The notes under the pieces were generated by a model. The model searched no databases. It was not told where the DNA came from and saw only the letters and a list, made by a program, of their open reading frames with translations. From the IMG/VR virus record IMGVR_UViG_3300004097_000037, positions 1 through 28,562 of that record: a stretch of 28,562 nt of DNA; one strand, 5' to 3'. Both the position numbers and the translations under genes were made by a program. Positions 1 to 8,154 of this stretch are shown in pieces (positions within the stretch are counted from its first letter, which is position 1; every line of letters starts with the position of its first letter). The DNA comes from a virus.

Positions 1-1073
1 AAAATACAGATATCACCTACTTTTATATCTTTAATATCAATAGATGGTGATGGATAATTCATATATGCTCTAGAACTAGCAGTTTGTAAATGATAATTAC
101 CACTACGTTTCAACATAGCACTCAAAAATGTAGCACACCAAGCGGTACTATCACCTACTACTGGAATGTTTATTTCATCCCATAATGATATAATATTAGG
201 ATTACTATAAGAACGGCTTGAACTATTTTTCTCAGTCCATGCGGCTTCACCCAAATTTAAAGCTTTTATAGCTAAATCATAAACGTTATATTGGATCTCA
301 TTTTCTGATAATGCCTCATTATCTGGCACATATACCTCACCATTTTCTGTAGTTTCTACATTTTCAGGTGATATTGGTGCATCTTCATTTTCATAATAGT
401 AATTTTCTGGTATTGGGAATGCCTCAACAACTGACGTAAAATTAGGCTCACTATCTGTAATTTTAGGATTAGCAAAACCTAAACCACTATTTAATTGTAC
501 GGTATTTGCTTGTAACATAAAGTTACCACTAGAAAACATTCGAATATCACCTAATGATTGAAATGATGTTATACCATTAGTTGTTACATTCATATCTAAT
601 GATGATTCAATAGTTGTGGTTCCATCACTTGATATATTAACTAAAGTTCCACTTTTATGTTTAATTTGTATAGTTTCATCACCTACCGTATCCGATAATA
701 AAATTCGATGACCGCAACTCGTTTCCAAAACTTGCACATCACCATAATGTTCTAATGCTTTATCATGTAAATCAGATTTGCTAGTTGTTGGATCAACACC
801 CAATACCGTACCCGTGACTATAGGACGATCAATGTCACCACCTTCCAACATCACCCAAACCCAAGTACCGATTTGTAGTACTGAAGAAACGCCTACACCA
901 CCATTCAATCCAAACGCTGTACTACCCTGTACTTCAGCCCATGGCAACGCCTCAGTTGGCACTATAGCTTTATCCTGCGAGTGTATTGAAAAAATTCTAA
1001 CTTGAACCCGACCAATTTGGGAACCAATTGCGATAGGTTCTATATTATTTTCTATTATTGCTCTATAAATCAT
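1..1073 (-). CDS. 5: Baseplate hub spike / tail-associated murein hydrolase, gp5-like (C-terminus cut by window edge)
   Basis: The ATG at 1071-1073 overlaps the TGA of the preceding hub gene (ATGA), with AGGGA upstream; 357 residues are visible. Residues about 15-95 form a gp5/VgrG-type OB domain: the sequence reads GRVQVRIF, then LPWAEV, then GTWVWVMLEGGDIDRPIVTG, the usual pattern of this fold. A beta-rich stretch follows (to about 190), then a linker rich in E, N and P. From about residue 265 the protein resembles the CHAP/NlpC-like TIGR02594 family: LGEAAW, NPNIISLW, then TAWCATFLSAMLKRSG with likely nucleophile Cys313, SSRAY, and VGDICI at the cut end; the catalytic His would lie off the window. 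T4 gp5 instead carries a lysozyme domain. Inferred role: central spike below the gp27 trimer that pierces the envelope and locally opens peptidoglycan. Family assignment is by motif reading only. Confidence 0.8.
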   Translation of the reverse strand, partial: MIYRAIIENNIEPIAIGSQIGRVQVRIFSIHSQDKAIVPTEALPWAEVQGSTAFGLNGGVGVSSVLQIGTWVWVMLEGGDIDRPIVTGTVLGVDPTTSKSDLHDKALEHYGDVQVLETSCGHRILLSDTVGDETIQIKHKSGTLVNISSDGTTTIESSLDMNVTTNGITSFQSLGDIRMFSSGNFMLQANTVQLNSGLGFANPKITDSEPNFTSVVEAFPIPENYYYENEDAPISPENVETTENGEVYVPDNEALSENEIQYNVYDLAIKALNLGEAAWTEKNSSSRSYSNPNIISLWDEINIPVVGDSTAWCATFLSAMLKRSGNYHLQTASSRAYMNYPSPSIDIKDIKVGDICI

Positions 1074-2224
1074 GATAAATCCCTAGGTTGTAAATTTTCT
1101 GCTCTAGATAATGTTAAACGTTGTATGTATTTCATTCCTATAATCAAATCACTAACACCAACTATATAATATTTCCCAGAATTCATAGTATCGCCCTCAG
1201 TTGTAAGGTCACTAAACCCAACTAATCCGCTAAATTCTACGTCGATAACTGTATCTATATTGCCACTTTCTACCGTCCCACAAACTGCAAGTTGCATTCT
1301 ATTCGAGTTCATGTAACTATCAAAAAGTTTCATTTTTTGCTGTCCCTCAGTAGATGCCGCTTGAGTGATCATTTTTCCAGATTGTCCTTGCAATTTGGAC
1401 GTATCCACACTATTATTAGTATTGAGAATTAGATCACCTTTAACGTCTTCAAAATTTTTGGTATTTGTATTAACACTTTTACCAGTAATTCGATAATTTG
1501 TAGTTTTTGGTGTACCTATATTATTAGATGTGAATTGTTCACGATCATGTATTTTATAGATGTATTTGTTATTCATAACTTTATCTGTAAATTTATATTC
1601 AAAAGATGTTAAAGTACTTGGTTTTAACTCTTTAATATAAATTTTATTTCTAGTTTGAAACATTCTTAAATTGTATTTAGATAATTTACTTCTTATAAAT
1701 TCAAGGCAATTTTGGGAACTATTACACAACATATTACCCGTTGCGCTTTCTTCATTACCAATTGCATCAATACTCATAAGATCTTTTGATATTTCAGTAC
1801 CACAAACTTCCGTTATTAGTGCTTTTATTGCTTGTGCTGTATCACCCTTGATATATTTATCGATATGTGTTTGACTCAATTTCATAGTGATAGCATCAAT
1901 TAATGTTAGCGAAACTATACGGAAACGCTCATTATATTTTCTGTGTGAAATATCTTTAATTTTAAATGTTCTTACATAAGACTTTTCACTAAAATCTTTA
2001 AAACTGATTGAAACGGTATTGTCATTATTAATTGTAGTTACCGAGTTATTGAAAATATCGAACGTGTCTTTAAATTCAAGTTTAGCTACTACACCACCAA
2101 CATTAAAAGATTGGTCGATTTGTAATGTCATCAAATCACCATTTAATATAGGGTATTCGTCAACCTTCACTTCTAGAAATGATAAATTTGTAAAATCATG
2201 GAATATCTTTAAATCAGCACTCAT
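1070..2224 (-). CDS. 27: Baseplate hub protein, gp27-like
   Basis: This 384-aa protein starts at an ATG that shares one base with the stop of the upstream gp53-like gene (TAATG) and ends overlapping the gp5-like gene (ATGA), so the three are translationally coupled. In T4, gp27 forms the trimeric hub that joins the tail tube to the gp5 spike, and the 27-then-5 order here matches that partnership. The N-terminal third (for example LEVKVDEYPILNGDLMTLQI and KLEFKDTFDIFNN) reads as the beta-rich tube-like domain seen in hub proteins. The middle (DTAQAIKALITEVCG, then a Cys and FIRSKLSKYNLRMF) matches the hub pattern in late-control/gpD-type proteins. No catalytic motif is seen. Confidence comes from size, position and partner rather than strong residue identity. 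Confidence 0.7.
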   Translation of the reverse strand: MSADLKIFHDFTNLSFLEVKVDEYPILNGDLMTLQIDQSFNVGGVVAKLEFKDTFDIFNNSVTTINNDNTVSISFKDFSEKSYVRTFKIKDISHRKYNERFRIVSLTLIDAITMKLSQTHIDKYIKGDTAQAIKALITEVCGTEISKDLMSIDAIGNEESATGNMLCNSSQNCLEFIRSKLSKYNLRMFQTRNKIYIKELKPSTLTSFEYKFTDKVMNNKYIYKIHDREQFTSNNIGTPKTTNYRITGKSVNTNTKNFEDVKGDLILNTNNSVDTSKLQGQSGKMITQAASTEGQQKMKLFDSYMNSNRMQLAVCGTVESGNIDTVIDVEFSGLVGFSDLTTEGDTMNSGKYYIVGVSDLIIGMKYIQRLTLSRAENLQPRDLS

Positions 2225-2718
2225 TAGAATATACCTTTTTCATAACCCAATTGTAAAAAATTTTGTATATAAATTGGTTTAATTACCTTTATAATGAATC
2301 TACTATTATTATCTTCTTCCAATTCTTTGAAATAAGTATCATAAAGTCTTTCATAATCTTGTGTTGGAAAATTGGCACCGTACACTTTACTTTTGTAACG
2401 GGCTACTTTATTTATAGCCATATCTTTTATGGTATCTTCATCAAAAGGCAAACAAGTAAACGGTGTTTTTTTATTAAGGATCATGATTATATCCCAATAA
2501 GAAACATTACCATAAAGTTGATACGAAATACGTTCTAACTTATCATTTACACCTACCCTTGTACGGGTGATCCAATTCTCGTCAATACTATCCATAAAAT
2601 CATAAATATTAGATAAATTTATAGATGTGTACTCAACAACACTGGTTAATATAGTGCCAGTTTCGTCGGATCTTGTTGTTCTTTCCCCGTTAATAAGTGT
2701 GTTTTTCATTCTGCTCAT
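2224..2718 (-). CDS. 53: Baseplate wedge protein with LysM-like segment, gp53-like
   Basis: A 164-aa protein. The chosen start has AGGT six bases upstream; a second in-frame ATG three codons later is less well spaced. Residues about 50-90 show a LysM-like pattern: GVNDKLERISYQLYGNVSYW followed by DIIMILNKK. This is the known signature of T4 gp53 and related baseplate wedge proteins, which help join the wedges around the hub. The gene sits between a tube-cap-like gene and the gp27-like hub gene and overlaps the latter by one base, consistent with baseplate assembly. The C-terminal half (YERLYDTYFKELEEDNNSRF and IYIQNFLQ) has no domain I recognise. It could instead be another LysM-bearing tail protein such as gpX. 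Confidence 0.6.
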   Translation of the reverse strand: MSRMKNTLINGERTTRSDETGTILTSVVEYTSINLSNIYDFMDSIDENWITRTRVGVNDKLERISYQLYGNVSYWDIIMILNKKTPFTCLPFDEDTIKDMAINKVARYKSKVYGANFPTQDYERLYDTYFKELEEDNNSRFIIKVIKPIYIQNFLQLGYEKGIF

Positions 2719-2727
2719 ATCGTTAAC

Positions 2728-3690
2728 CTATTTTGTTGGTTGTGTAGAAAAATCTTCCGACGTTCTAATTTTAGTTTCTGTAAACTGTAAAGATAATGTA
2801 ATATGTTTTGGCATACCATCACCAAATAATTCCATACCACCATCAGAGCCATAATCTACCGTTACATTAGTCAAAACCATTAAATCAACGGCTGTTAATG
2901 TGTTTAAATGTGAATTGTTATTAACCATTTTAAAGTTATATGGTGATTGTAACATAGGTGTATTCGGTACATATGACGGTGATGAGTACTGTTTAAATTT
3001 CGTAATAATTAACAAAATTTGTCTAGCCTCACCTACATTTTTAGGCACTAAATCGTACTTTAAATTGAAACTTCTAGGCGTAGAACCTGAATAGTTTTGA
3101 AAATATCCCGGATCTATGATAGGTTTTCGTTGACCTGTCGAGTTTGCTATGTTAGCCAAAATTGAATCCATAGATAAATTTGATTTACGAATTGCCGATC
3201 CAGTAGCCATACCGATTAATGCATTTACACTTTTTTCGCCTAATGTTGCATCTTGAGCAGATAATGCATAGCCACCAATACCGCCCGCAATTTCAGTCAT
3301 TGAAGTATTAGCAATATTGGTATTTGCAAGGTTGTTACCTACTTCACCTATTAATGAACGTTGATTATTCCAATCGTGTGATTGTGAATCTGTAAATGTG
3401 CTTGGAAATGGTAGAGTGATAGTGCACAATTGTTCTGACCCAGTGGTCGTGTTATTAGATGTCATATTTTTACCGAGATCTTCTAAAGACTCATCGGGTG
3501 ATTTTGTTTTTGTTAGAACATCAATACCAAGCGAAACCGCCAATTTTAAAGATTCCGCAACTGTAGTTACTATACCTTTTTGATCATATACAATAAATGT
3601 AAGTGCCCTAGAACTATTAGAGTCATCAGCAATATTTTCTGGGTATAAGTAGTTTGGATATTTTGTTACTTGATCAATTGTGTTTGCCAT
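2728..3690 (-). CDS. Baseplate tail-tube cap/initiator protein, gp48/gp54-like
   Basis: A 320-aa protein. The frame is open further upstream to 3750, but the ATG at 3688-3690 is preferred because it has a strong AAAGGAG seven bases upstream and lies 25 bases after a late promoter box. The C-terminal half carries the usual tube-initiator pattern: YFQNYSGSTPRSFNLKYDL, then PKNVGEARQILLIITKFKQ, a PNTPMLQSPYNFKMV segment, and finally TNVTVDY with GMPKHITLSLQFTETK. In T4, gp48 and gp54 sit on the baseplate and nucleate polymerisation of the gp19 tube, sharing its fold. The middle (about 120-200) is rich in A, N and G and looks flexible. I cannot separate gp48 from gp54; only one such gene is present in the window. 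A terminator isolates it from the capsid gene. Confidence 0.65.
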   Translation of the reverse strand: MANTIDQVTKYPNYLYPENIADDSNSSRALTFIVYDQKGIVTTVAESLKLAVSLGIDVLTKTKSPDESLEDLGKNMTSNNTTTGSEQLCTITLPFPSTFTDSQSHDWNNQRSLIGEVGNNLANTNIANTSMTEIAGGIGGYALSAQDATLGEKSVNALIGMATGSAIRKSNLSMDSILANIANSTGQRKPIIDPGYFQNYSGSTPRSFNLKYDLVPKNVGEARQILLIITKFKQYSSPSYVPNTPMLQSPYNFKMVNNNSHLNTLTAVDLMVLTNVTVDYGSDGGMELFGDGMPKHITLSLQFTETKIRTSEDFSTQPTK

Positions 3691-3715
3691 GTGTAAAGCT
3701 CCTTTATTATTACTA

Positions 3716-3723
3716 TATTTATA
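3716..3723 (-). promoter_or_regulatory. T4-type late promoter for the tube-cap gene
   Basis: Exact TATAAATA on the minus strand, 25 bases upstream of the ATG at 3690 and just downstream of the capsid-gene terminator. T4 late promoters consist of this single box, read by the gp55 sigma factor with the sliding clamp; that the same machinery acts here is inferred. Confidence 0.75.
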
Positions 3724-3748
3724 TAATAAAAAATAATAAATTTTAGGC

Positions 3749-3777
3749 AAAAAAAAAGCTACTCGAAAGTAGCTTTT
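3749..3777 (-). terminator. Rho-independent terminator after the major capsid gene
   Basis: On the minus strand, AAAAGCTAC and GTAGCTTTT form a 9-bp stem (3754-3762 with 3769-3777) around a six-base loop, followed directly by a run of T residues. It lies 23 bases past the capsid stop codon and just before the next late promoter, so it should limit capsid read-through into the baseplate genes. Confidence 0.85.
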
Positions 3778-3799
3778 ATATTAATATTCGGATAGAATA

Positions 3800-5077
3800 T
3801 TAACGTGCCGCTAAGATGGTATTTGTGAAATCAACACCAAATGAACGTGCGTATGTTTTAGCACGGTCGTTAGAGTTCGCATCCGAGAATCCCGGAATTG
3901 TATCTAATGCGTAACGAGTTTTTGCGATAATCGCAGGTTGACCCGTAATTGAACTTGTCACTTTCGTGAAATTCAATGGTGAGTACGGGCAGAAGAAACC
4001 CATTGCATCACGACGGTCAGCACCTTTGTACAGTACAGTACAGTAATCACTTGTAGCGTATTGGTCAACAACAACTTTAAATTGATTGTCGAATGTACCC
4101 GCTAAACCACCAGAAACGGGAGTTTTAAGATTAACATTCATTTCAGCAATTTTGAAACCGTTTAATTGTTGTAACATTGTTAGTACTTTTGGTGATACGA
4201 TAAGGATATTACCTTGACCACGTTTAGTATCTAAACCAATTTGTGCCGCTTCAGTTTGAATACGTGTTGCTTGATGACGGAAACGCTCGATGTCAAAACG
4301 ACCATCAGTACCGATATCAGCGGTGAAAGTTGTATCTGGTAATTGCGTAGCATTATCATTTACAAAATCAACACATTCACGGTCAATTTCAGCTTGCATT
4401 TCATAAGACATAAGGCTCATGATTTCTTCGTCAGCATACATACCGTGTTGTTTTTTAAGGTCTTCGTACATTTCTACAGAATATTGGCCTTTCAACGCAC
4501 GTGATTTAACTTCAACATTTTTACGAATGATTTGGAAACCAACTTCTTTCATATCATTGCCAAGTTGTTCCGCTTGTGCAGTTGTATACGTACCAGTATA
4601 ATTTTTGAAGATACGAGTAAACGACGCTTCATTTGTAAATTCTTGTACATCTGTAGCAGTTGATGTATCTAAAGTTTTCAATACTAAGTAAAGATCACCT
4701 TCGCTGTAAATCGCTTCAGCACTTAAATCGTCAGTAGTTTGAACAATTTTAAGTTTACCAACTAAATTACCACCTTGTTCAGCAGTACCAGTGTATTGAT
4801 TAACCAACGCGTAAATGTAACCATTTGGCATAGGCATAACTTGAACACCTAGAATATGGTTAGCGATAAGTGTAGGATATACACGACGTACCATAGGCAT
4901 AAGAATTGGTGTAAATTGAGCGATGTCACCTGATAAAGTACCTTCAGAAAGCATACGATTCATTTCGTCATCAGCATTTTTTAAAAGTAAGGTCATACCT
5001 ACTGCATCTGATTCTGATAGCGGAGTGTAACGTTCACTTTCCACTAATTTTTTAATTTGTTCGTTCATTGGTTGCAT
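3800..5077 (-). CDS. 23: Major capsid protein, gp23-like
   Basis: A 425-aa protein with AGGAG six bases before the ATG. The segment FTPILMPMVRRVYPTLIAN followed by HILGVQVMPMPNGYIYAL (about 55-90) is the hallmark N-terminal region of T4 gp23-type capsid proteins with the HK97 fold. It forms the hexamers of the head shell. T4 gp23 is longer (521 aa); the difference suggests loss or reduction of the inserted domain. A likely prohead-protease site of the L/I-x-E type is LSE at 43-45 before Gly46; LSE at 20-22 is an alternative. The gene follows the protease and scaffold genes in the T4 order 21-22-23. It has its own late promoter inside a 13-bp inverted repeat and its own strong terminator, as expected for the most highly made late protein. 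Confidence 0.93.
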   Translation of the reverse strand: MQPMNEQIKKLVESERYTPLSESDAVGMTLLLKNADDEMNRMLSEGTLSGDIAQFTPILMPMVRRVYPTLIANHILGVQVMPMPNGYIYALVNQYTGTAEQGGNLVGKLKIVQTTDDLSAEAIYSEGDLYLVLKTLDTSTATDVQEFTNEASFTRIFKNYTGTYTTAQAEQLGNDMKEVGFQIIRKNVEVKSRALKGQYSVEMYEDLKKQHGMYADEEIMSLMSYEMQAEIDRECVDFVNDNATQLPDTTFTADIGTDGRFDIERFRHQATRIQTEAAQIGLDTKRGQGNILIVSPKVLTMLQQLNGFKIAEMNVNLKTPVSGGLAGTFDNQFKVVVDQYATSDYCTVLYKGADRRDAMGFFCPYSPLNFTKVTSSITGQPAIIAKTRYALDTIPGFSDANSNDRAKTYARSFGVDFTNTILAAR

Positions 5078-5105
5078 ATAAAGCTCCTAAATATTATTGA
5101 TTTTG

Positions 5106-5143
5106 TTTATCACTTGTAATATTATATTTATACAAGTGATAAA
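5106..5143. repeat. 13-bp perfect inverted repeat around the capsid late promoter
   Basis: Arms TTTATCACTTGTA (5106-5118) and its exact complement (5131-5143) flank a 12-base AT-only spacer. There is no T-run after either arm, so it is not a standard terminator. It encloses the late promoter box of the capsid gene. Confidence 0.85.
5125..5132 (-). promoter_or_regulatory. T4-type late promoter for the major capsid gene
   Basis: Exact TATAAATA on the minus strand, 47 bases upstream of the capsid ATG. It occupies the spacer and the first two bases of one arm of the inverted repeat at 5106-5143. Confidence 0.8.
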
Positions 5144-5161
5144 AAATAACGTGTTTTTTTA

Positions 5162-5905
5162 TTAGATAAGGTGTGACGGAATTGAATTTTCTTTTGATTT
5201 AGATTCAGCAATAATCACTGCTTCTTTTTCAACTTCTTTTTCTTCGTCTTTACCTACAATTGATTCTTTTAACGTATCTAAACGATCACCGTATGTAGAA
5301 TCATTCGTAAATTCAACTAATGAACTTAGGCGTTCAAATTTGTCAGCTTGGACAATTGATAGACCCGATTTCATTTCATTGATAATACCCATTTTCATGA
5401 ATTGTTTGTTTTGATTTGCAAGTTCAAGATTTTTTTCAACTAGAACGTTATTTGCTTCAACTTGTTCAGCATATTTAGTACCAGTATCAGCATTATCTTT
5501 AGCTTCATTGATTACAGCAACATCAACACCAGTGGTGATAACAAAACCAGAAAACGCTTCAATCATAGCTGTTAATTTAGCTTGATTTTCCGTATCAACT
5601 AGTGTATCTTCACTTTCATTAACTAATTCATCAACAACAACTGTTAAGTAGTCGTTTAATTTTTCTGAAATTTCATTGAATTTCGCCTCTTCAGCAATGG
5701 CATTTTCAGAAATTAAATTTTCTTTAAATGTAGCCATATTAGCTTCAGATTCTTGTAATAGACGATCTTCAATCTCAGCGGTGTTAACTAATACTTTAGC
5801 ATCTACAGCTTCATTAACGCTTTGTTCAAATTCGACTTTTAACGATTCGACAAGTTCAGGTGTGAAAACCTCTTTGTCTAAATTTTCGAATAATTGGTTT
5901 GACAT
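5162..5905 (-). CDS. 22: Prohead core scaffolding protein, gp22-like
   Basis: A 247-aa, strongly acidic, mostly helical protein with AAAAGGGG upstream of its ATG and a late promoter 47 bases further up. It lies directly between the protease and the capsid gene, the position of gene 22 in T4, and is close to the T4 protein in size (269 aa). Gp22 forms the internal core on which the shell assembles and is then cut to small peptides by gp21. Several sites fit the T4 cleavage rule of L/I-x-E: LQE at 50-52, ISE at 65-67, IAE at 70-72, ISE at 79-81 and IAE at 232-234. Residues about 150-180 look like a coiled coil. The C-terminus is rich in K and E. Assignment rests on context, composition and cleavage sites. 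Confidence 0.85.
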   Translation of the reverse strand: MSNQLFENLDKEVFTPELVESLKVEFEQSVNEAVDAKVLVNTAEIEDRLLQESEANMATFKENLISENAIAEEAKFNEISEKLNDYLTVVVDELVNESEDTLVDTENQAKLTAMIEAFSGFVITTGVDVAVINEAKDNADTGTKYAEQVEANNVLVEKNLELANQNKQFMKMGIINEMKSGLSIVQADKFERLSSLVEFTNDSTYGDRLDTLKESIVGKDEEKEVEKEAVIIAESKSKENSIPSHLI

Positions 5906-5952
5906 ATAATACCCCTTTTAAAATATATTTGGTTTTTTGCAATTTACAAATA

Positions 5953-5960
5953 TATTTATA
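5953..5960 (-). promoter_or_regulatory. T4-type late promoter for the scaffold gene
   Basis: Exact TATAAATA on the minus strand, 47 bases upstream of the scaffold ATG and just past the stop of the protease gene. Confidence 0.75.
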
Positions 5961-5978
5961 CATTTAAAAAAAAATTGC

Positions 5979-6635
5979 TTATTTTCTGAAATTGCCAAAT
6001 AATTTACGGAAATTATCTACAATATATTTTTTAGTTTCGGCCTCTGATAATTTTGGTTCTTCGATAGGTTCAACACTTATCTCATTACCATCAATATCAA
6101 ATTCTAAACCCTCAACAACACCATCATTTAATTTGTATGACTCACACATACCGTTCATAGTCGCGTTATAATCTGAAGGATCAGGTACAATATCATAAGT
6201 TATTAGTTTATAATCTGTAACTACACCTTGTTTATCTACACTACCTAAACCGCGTGAACTCACCGAAATTTTGATACCATTGTCGATCAAAGTTTTAAGT
6301 TGATTCGCTTTATCGTTATCCAATAAAACCGCTTCACCCATAACAAATTTACCTTCAGTATATAACTTAGTAATTTTTGCTACGGCCTCCATTGGCTCGA
6401 CACTAGATCGAGGTGGGTGTTTATATTCCATTAAAGAATTGATAGACCCATCCATCATAACGGACTGGTACTTATCAACTTCCCGAACCCAAAGATGTTC
6501 AGGATATGACCGACCATTTTTATTTTTTTCAACCATAGTTGACCACTTACCGCGGATGTAGTACTTTTTCACACCCGTAGATTCGTTCATTTCAACTAAT
6601 TGTTCTATAACATCATTGTCATATATTAATTTCAT
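5979..6635 (-). CDS. 21: Prohead core protease, gp21-like
   Basis: A 218-aa serine protease (T4 gp21 type, fold related to herpesvirus assemblin). The ATG has GAGGT upstream. Conserved pieces visible are YYIRGKWSTMVEKNKNGRSY near the N-terminus, the catalytic-His segment LMEYKHPPR (His73), and ISVSSRGLGSV with the likely nucleophile at Ser126 or Ser127; DIVPDPSD follows at about 148-155. In T4 the enzyme sits in the prohead core, cuts capsid and core proteins after L/I-x-E, then destroys itself. A matching self-cleavage site, LSE at 196-198 before Ala, lies 20 residues from the C-terminus. Gene order core protein, protease, scaffold, capsid is as in T4. Length is close to T4 gp21 (212 aa). 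Confidence 0.9.
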   Translation of the reverse strand: MKLIYDNDVIEQLVEMNESTGVKKYYIRGKWSTMVEKNKNGRSYPEHLWVREVDKYQSVMMDGSINSLMEYKHPPRSSVEPMEAVAKITKLYTEGKFVMGEAVLLDNDKANQLKTLIDNGIKISVSSRGLGSVDKQGVVTDYKLITYDIVPDPSDYNATMNGMCESYKLNDGVVEGLEFDIDGNEISVEPIEEPKLSEAETKKYIVDNFRKLFGNFRK

Positions 6636-6653
6636 AGCTTTTTACCTCTTGGA

Positions 6654-6860
6654 TTAATCTTCTTTCTCATCCCCAAAAGCAACGTCCTCAATTTGAGAGT
6701 AAATATTGGTTTGCTTTTCAAATTTTTGTACGGTATCATTATGACTTACCATACGTGGATGTTCAGATATTTTTGTACTAATAATATCTTTTACACTGTC
6801 TTTAAATTGTGTAAACTCTTTATTTTGAGCATGTGTTATTAATGTTTTAATGTTTTCCAT
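6654..6860 (-). CDS. Small prohead core protein, gp67/gp68-like
   Basis: A 68-aa protein immediately upstream of the protease gene, preceded by AAAGGG and a late promoter. T4 encodes two small core proteins, gp67 and gp68, at this position; they help set head length and are processed by gp21. The visible sequence (FTQFKDSVKDIISTKISEHP, then an acidic end) fits a short helical core protein, and ISE at 31-33 could be a protease site. No firm domain is recognisable. The call is mainly by gene order, so a different short structural protein is possible. Confidence 0.55.
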   Translation of the reverse strand: MENIKTLITHAQNKEFTQFKDSVKDIISTKISEHPRMVSHNDTVQKFEKQTNIYSQIEDVAFGDEKED

Positions 6861-6897
6861 ACTAAACCCTTTGTTAATATATTGTTTGATAATATAC

Positions 6898-6905
6898 TAT
6901 TTATA
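6898..6905 (-). promoter_or_regulatory. T4-type late promoter for the prohead core gene
   Basis: Exact TATAAATA on the minus strand, 37 bases upstream of the ATG at 6860, in the 48-base gap after the basic virion protein gene. It could drive the core, protease and scaffold genes together. Confidence 0.75.
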
Positions 6906-6908
6906 CTA

Positions 6909-7538
6909 TTATTTTTTCTCACGCCTTTTGTACACTTTTCGCTCAGACCTAGCTTTTCGAGTAGCTTTTGCTTTACTACTAAGTGGTTTTTTCTTAGCTT
7001 TATTTGCGGCTTTATTAACTTTCGCGAAAATCTCAGTAGATGTATGTTTACCTTGCATAAATGTTTCACCTCGCATTTTAGCTAAAGCAGGTAATTTATT
7101 ACTAGGGATTACTACACCTTGTTTTGAAAATCTAGTGTTAATATAAAGTCGTATCACTGGTGCATAACCAAACTGTTTTAAAAACGGTTTTAGGTCGGCA
7201 TAAGAAAATTGCAAAGGACGATCATTTTTGATATTATCACTATTCAGTTGTATAATTTTAACAACTAAAGCTTGACGCATCATAAAAGGTAGCCAATGGA
7301 AATTTAAACCTAAAGTGTATTTACCACTTACTCTAAGTATTAATACTAATGGTGTTTTATCGTATGTGAATTCTTTATGTTTAGCGTTATAAGATAGAAA
7401 TAATGTGGTTCCGACCGCAAAATCTTTTCGATTTAATCGTTTTTTGGTTTTGATCAATTCTTTAGCCGTCATTTTACTTTGGGCTAAAGTCATTTCTTTA
7501 CCAGATTTTATAGATTCTGTCACATTATTTCTAATCAT
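6909..7538 (-). CDS. Conserved myovirus virion protein with basic C-terminus
   Basis: A 209-aa protein starting ten bases after the tube gene stop. The core, TPLVLILRVSGKYTLGLNFH followed by WLPFMMRQAL (about 62-90), fits a pattern I know from T4-like marine phages, where an annotated structural protein has PLV, then GLNxHYLP, then R. Its exact role there is not established. Residues about 170-209 are very basic (KANKAKKKPLSSKAKATRKA and RRE-KK-type runs), suggesting DNA or core binding. It is cotranscribed with head and tail genes. It might be a DNA-end or neck-associated protein, but nothing in the sequence proves this. Confidence 0.6.
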   Translation of the reverse strand: MIRNNVTESIKSGKEMTLAQSKMTAKELIKTKKRLNRKDFAVGTTLFLSYNAKHKEFTYDKTPLVLILRVSGKYTLGLNFHWLPFMMRQALVVKIIQLNSDNIKNDRPLQFSYADLKPFLKQFGYAPVIRLYINTRFSKQGVVIPSNKLPALAKMRGETFMQGKHTSTEIFAKVNKAANKAKKKPLSSKAKATRKARSERKVYKRREKK

Positions 7539-7548
7539 AATTTAACCC

Positions 7549-8130
7549 TTATGATGCAATATCATTTAAGGTCGGTGCTGTTACACTTTCAGGTTTGTTA
7601 GTACTATCAGAACCCACAACCCAATCACTAAATGTGAACGTTGTATCAAATTCTAATACAGTATCAATTTGATCAGATCCCACGGTCATTTCACCAACAC
7701 CACTAACATAAACATTATGAAAAGTGTATTTTGCTGTTTCTACGCCCGCACTATCTAACTGTGATACCGATAATTCACCCATAACACTTGACGGATTTCC
7801 AGAATGTTCATTGTTTTGGAAGTGATCACAAGCTTTTAACCATGCTACCATATCACGACGTAAGCCATGATCTTCTGTAGTGTAAAAAGTTAACGTCCAT
7901 GAATTTGTGTACGCTGTATCTCCCGGAAGTGGTAGCTTACGACCTTGTGCAAACAATTCAATCATCCCCAATGTTACTTCGGGAAAAGTTGCAGATTTGC
8001 ATAACACTGCCGCATTTTCTAACAAACTAGTAGTTGATATTGTGCTTGGAATAGAAAAATTAATTAGATACTTTGATGCTCTCGCACCACTACCTATAGC
8101 TGATTTCAATTCTGCAATTTTATTAGACAT
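7549..8130 (-). CDS. 19: Major tail tube protein, gp19-like
   Basis: A 193-aa protein. The frame stays open to 8475, but the ATG at 8128-8130 is chosen: it has AAGGAAA upstream, lies 35 bases past a late promoter, and the upstream extension is a K/L-rich shadow of the acidic repeat gene. The sequence shows the usual tube-protein layout: MSNKIAELKSAIGSG at the N-terminus, KSATFPEVTLG, then GRKLPLPGDTAYTNSWTLTF with DMVAWLKACD, and at the C-terminus YTFHNVYVSGVG and LEFDTTFTFSDW. T4 gp19 (163 aa) stacks as hexameric rings to form the inner tube. Of the four tube-fold genes in the window this one sits in the main virion operon and has a promoter and upstream terminator of its own, so it is the best candidate for the major tube. 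Confidence 0.85.
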   Translation of the reverse strand: MSNKIAELKSAIGSGARASKYLINFSIPSTISTTSLLENAAVLCKSATFPEVTLGMIELFAQGRKLPLPGDTAYTNSWTLTFYTTEDHGLRRDMVAWLKACDHFQNNEHSGNPSSVMGELSVSQLDSAGVETAKYTFHNVYVSGVGEMTVGSDQIDTVLEFDTTFTFSDWVVGSDSTNKPESVTAPTLNDIAS

Positions 8131-8154
8131 ATTATTTCCTTTGTTTATTGTTAT

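Noticed and set aside
3691-3750. 20-residue N-terminal extension of the tube-cap protein
   Set aside because: It would begin inside the terminator and contains the late promoter; the internal ATG has AAAGGAG.
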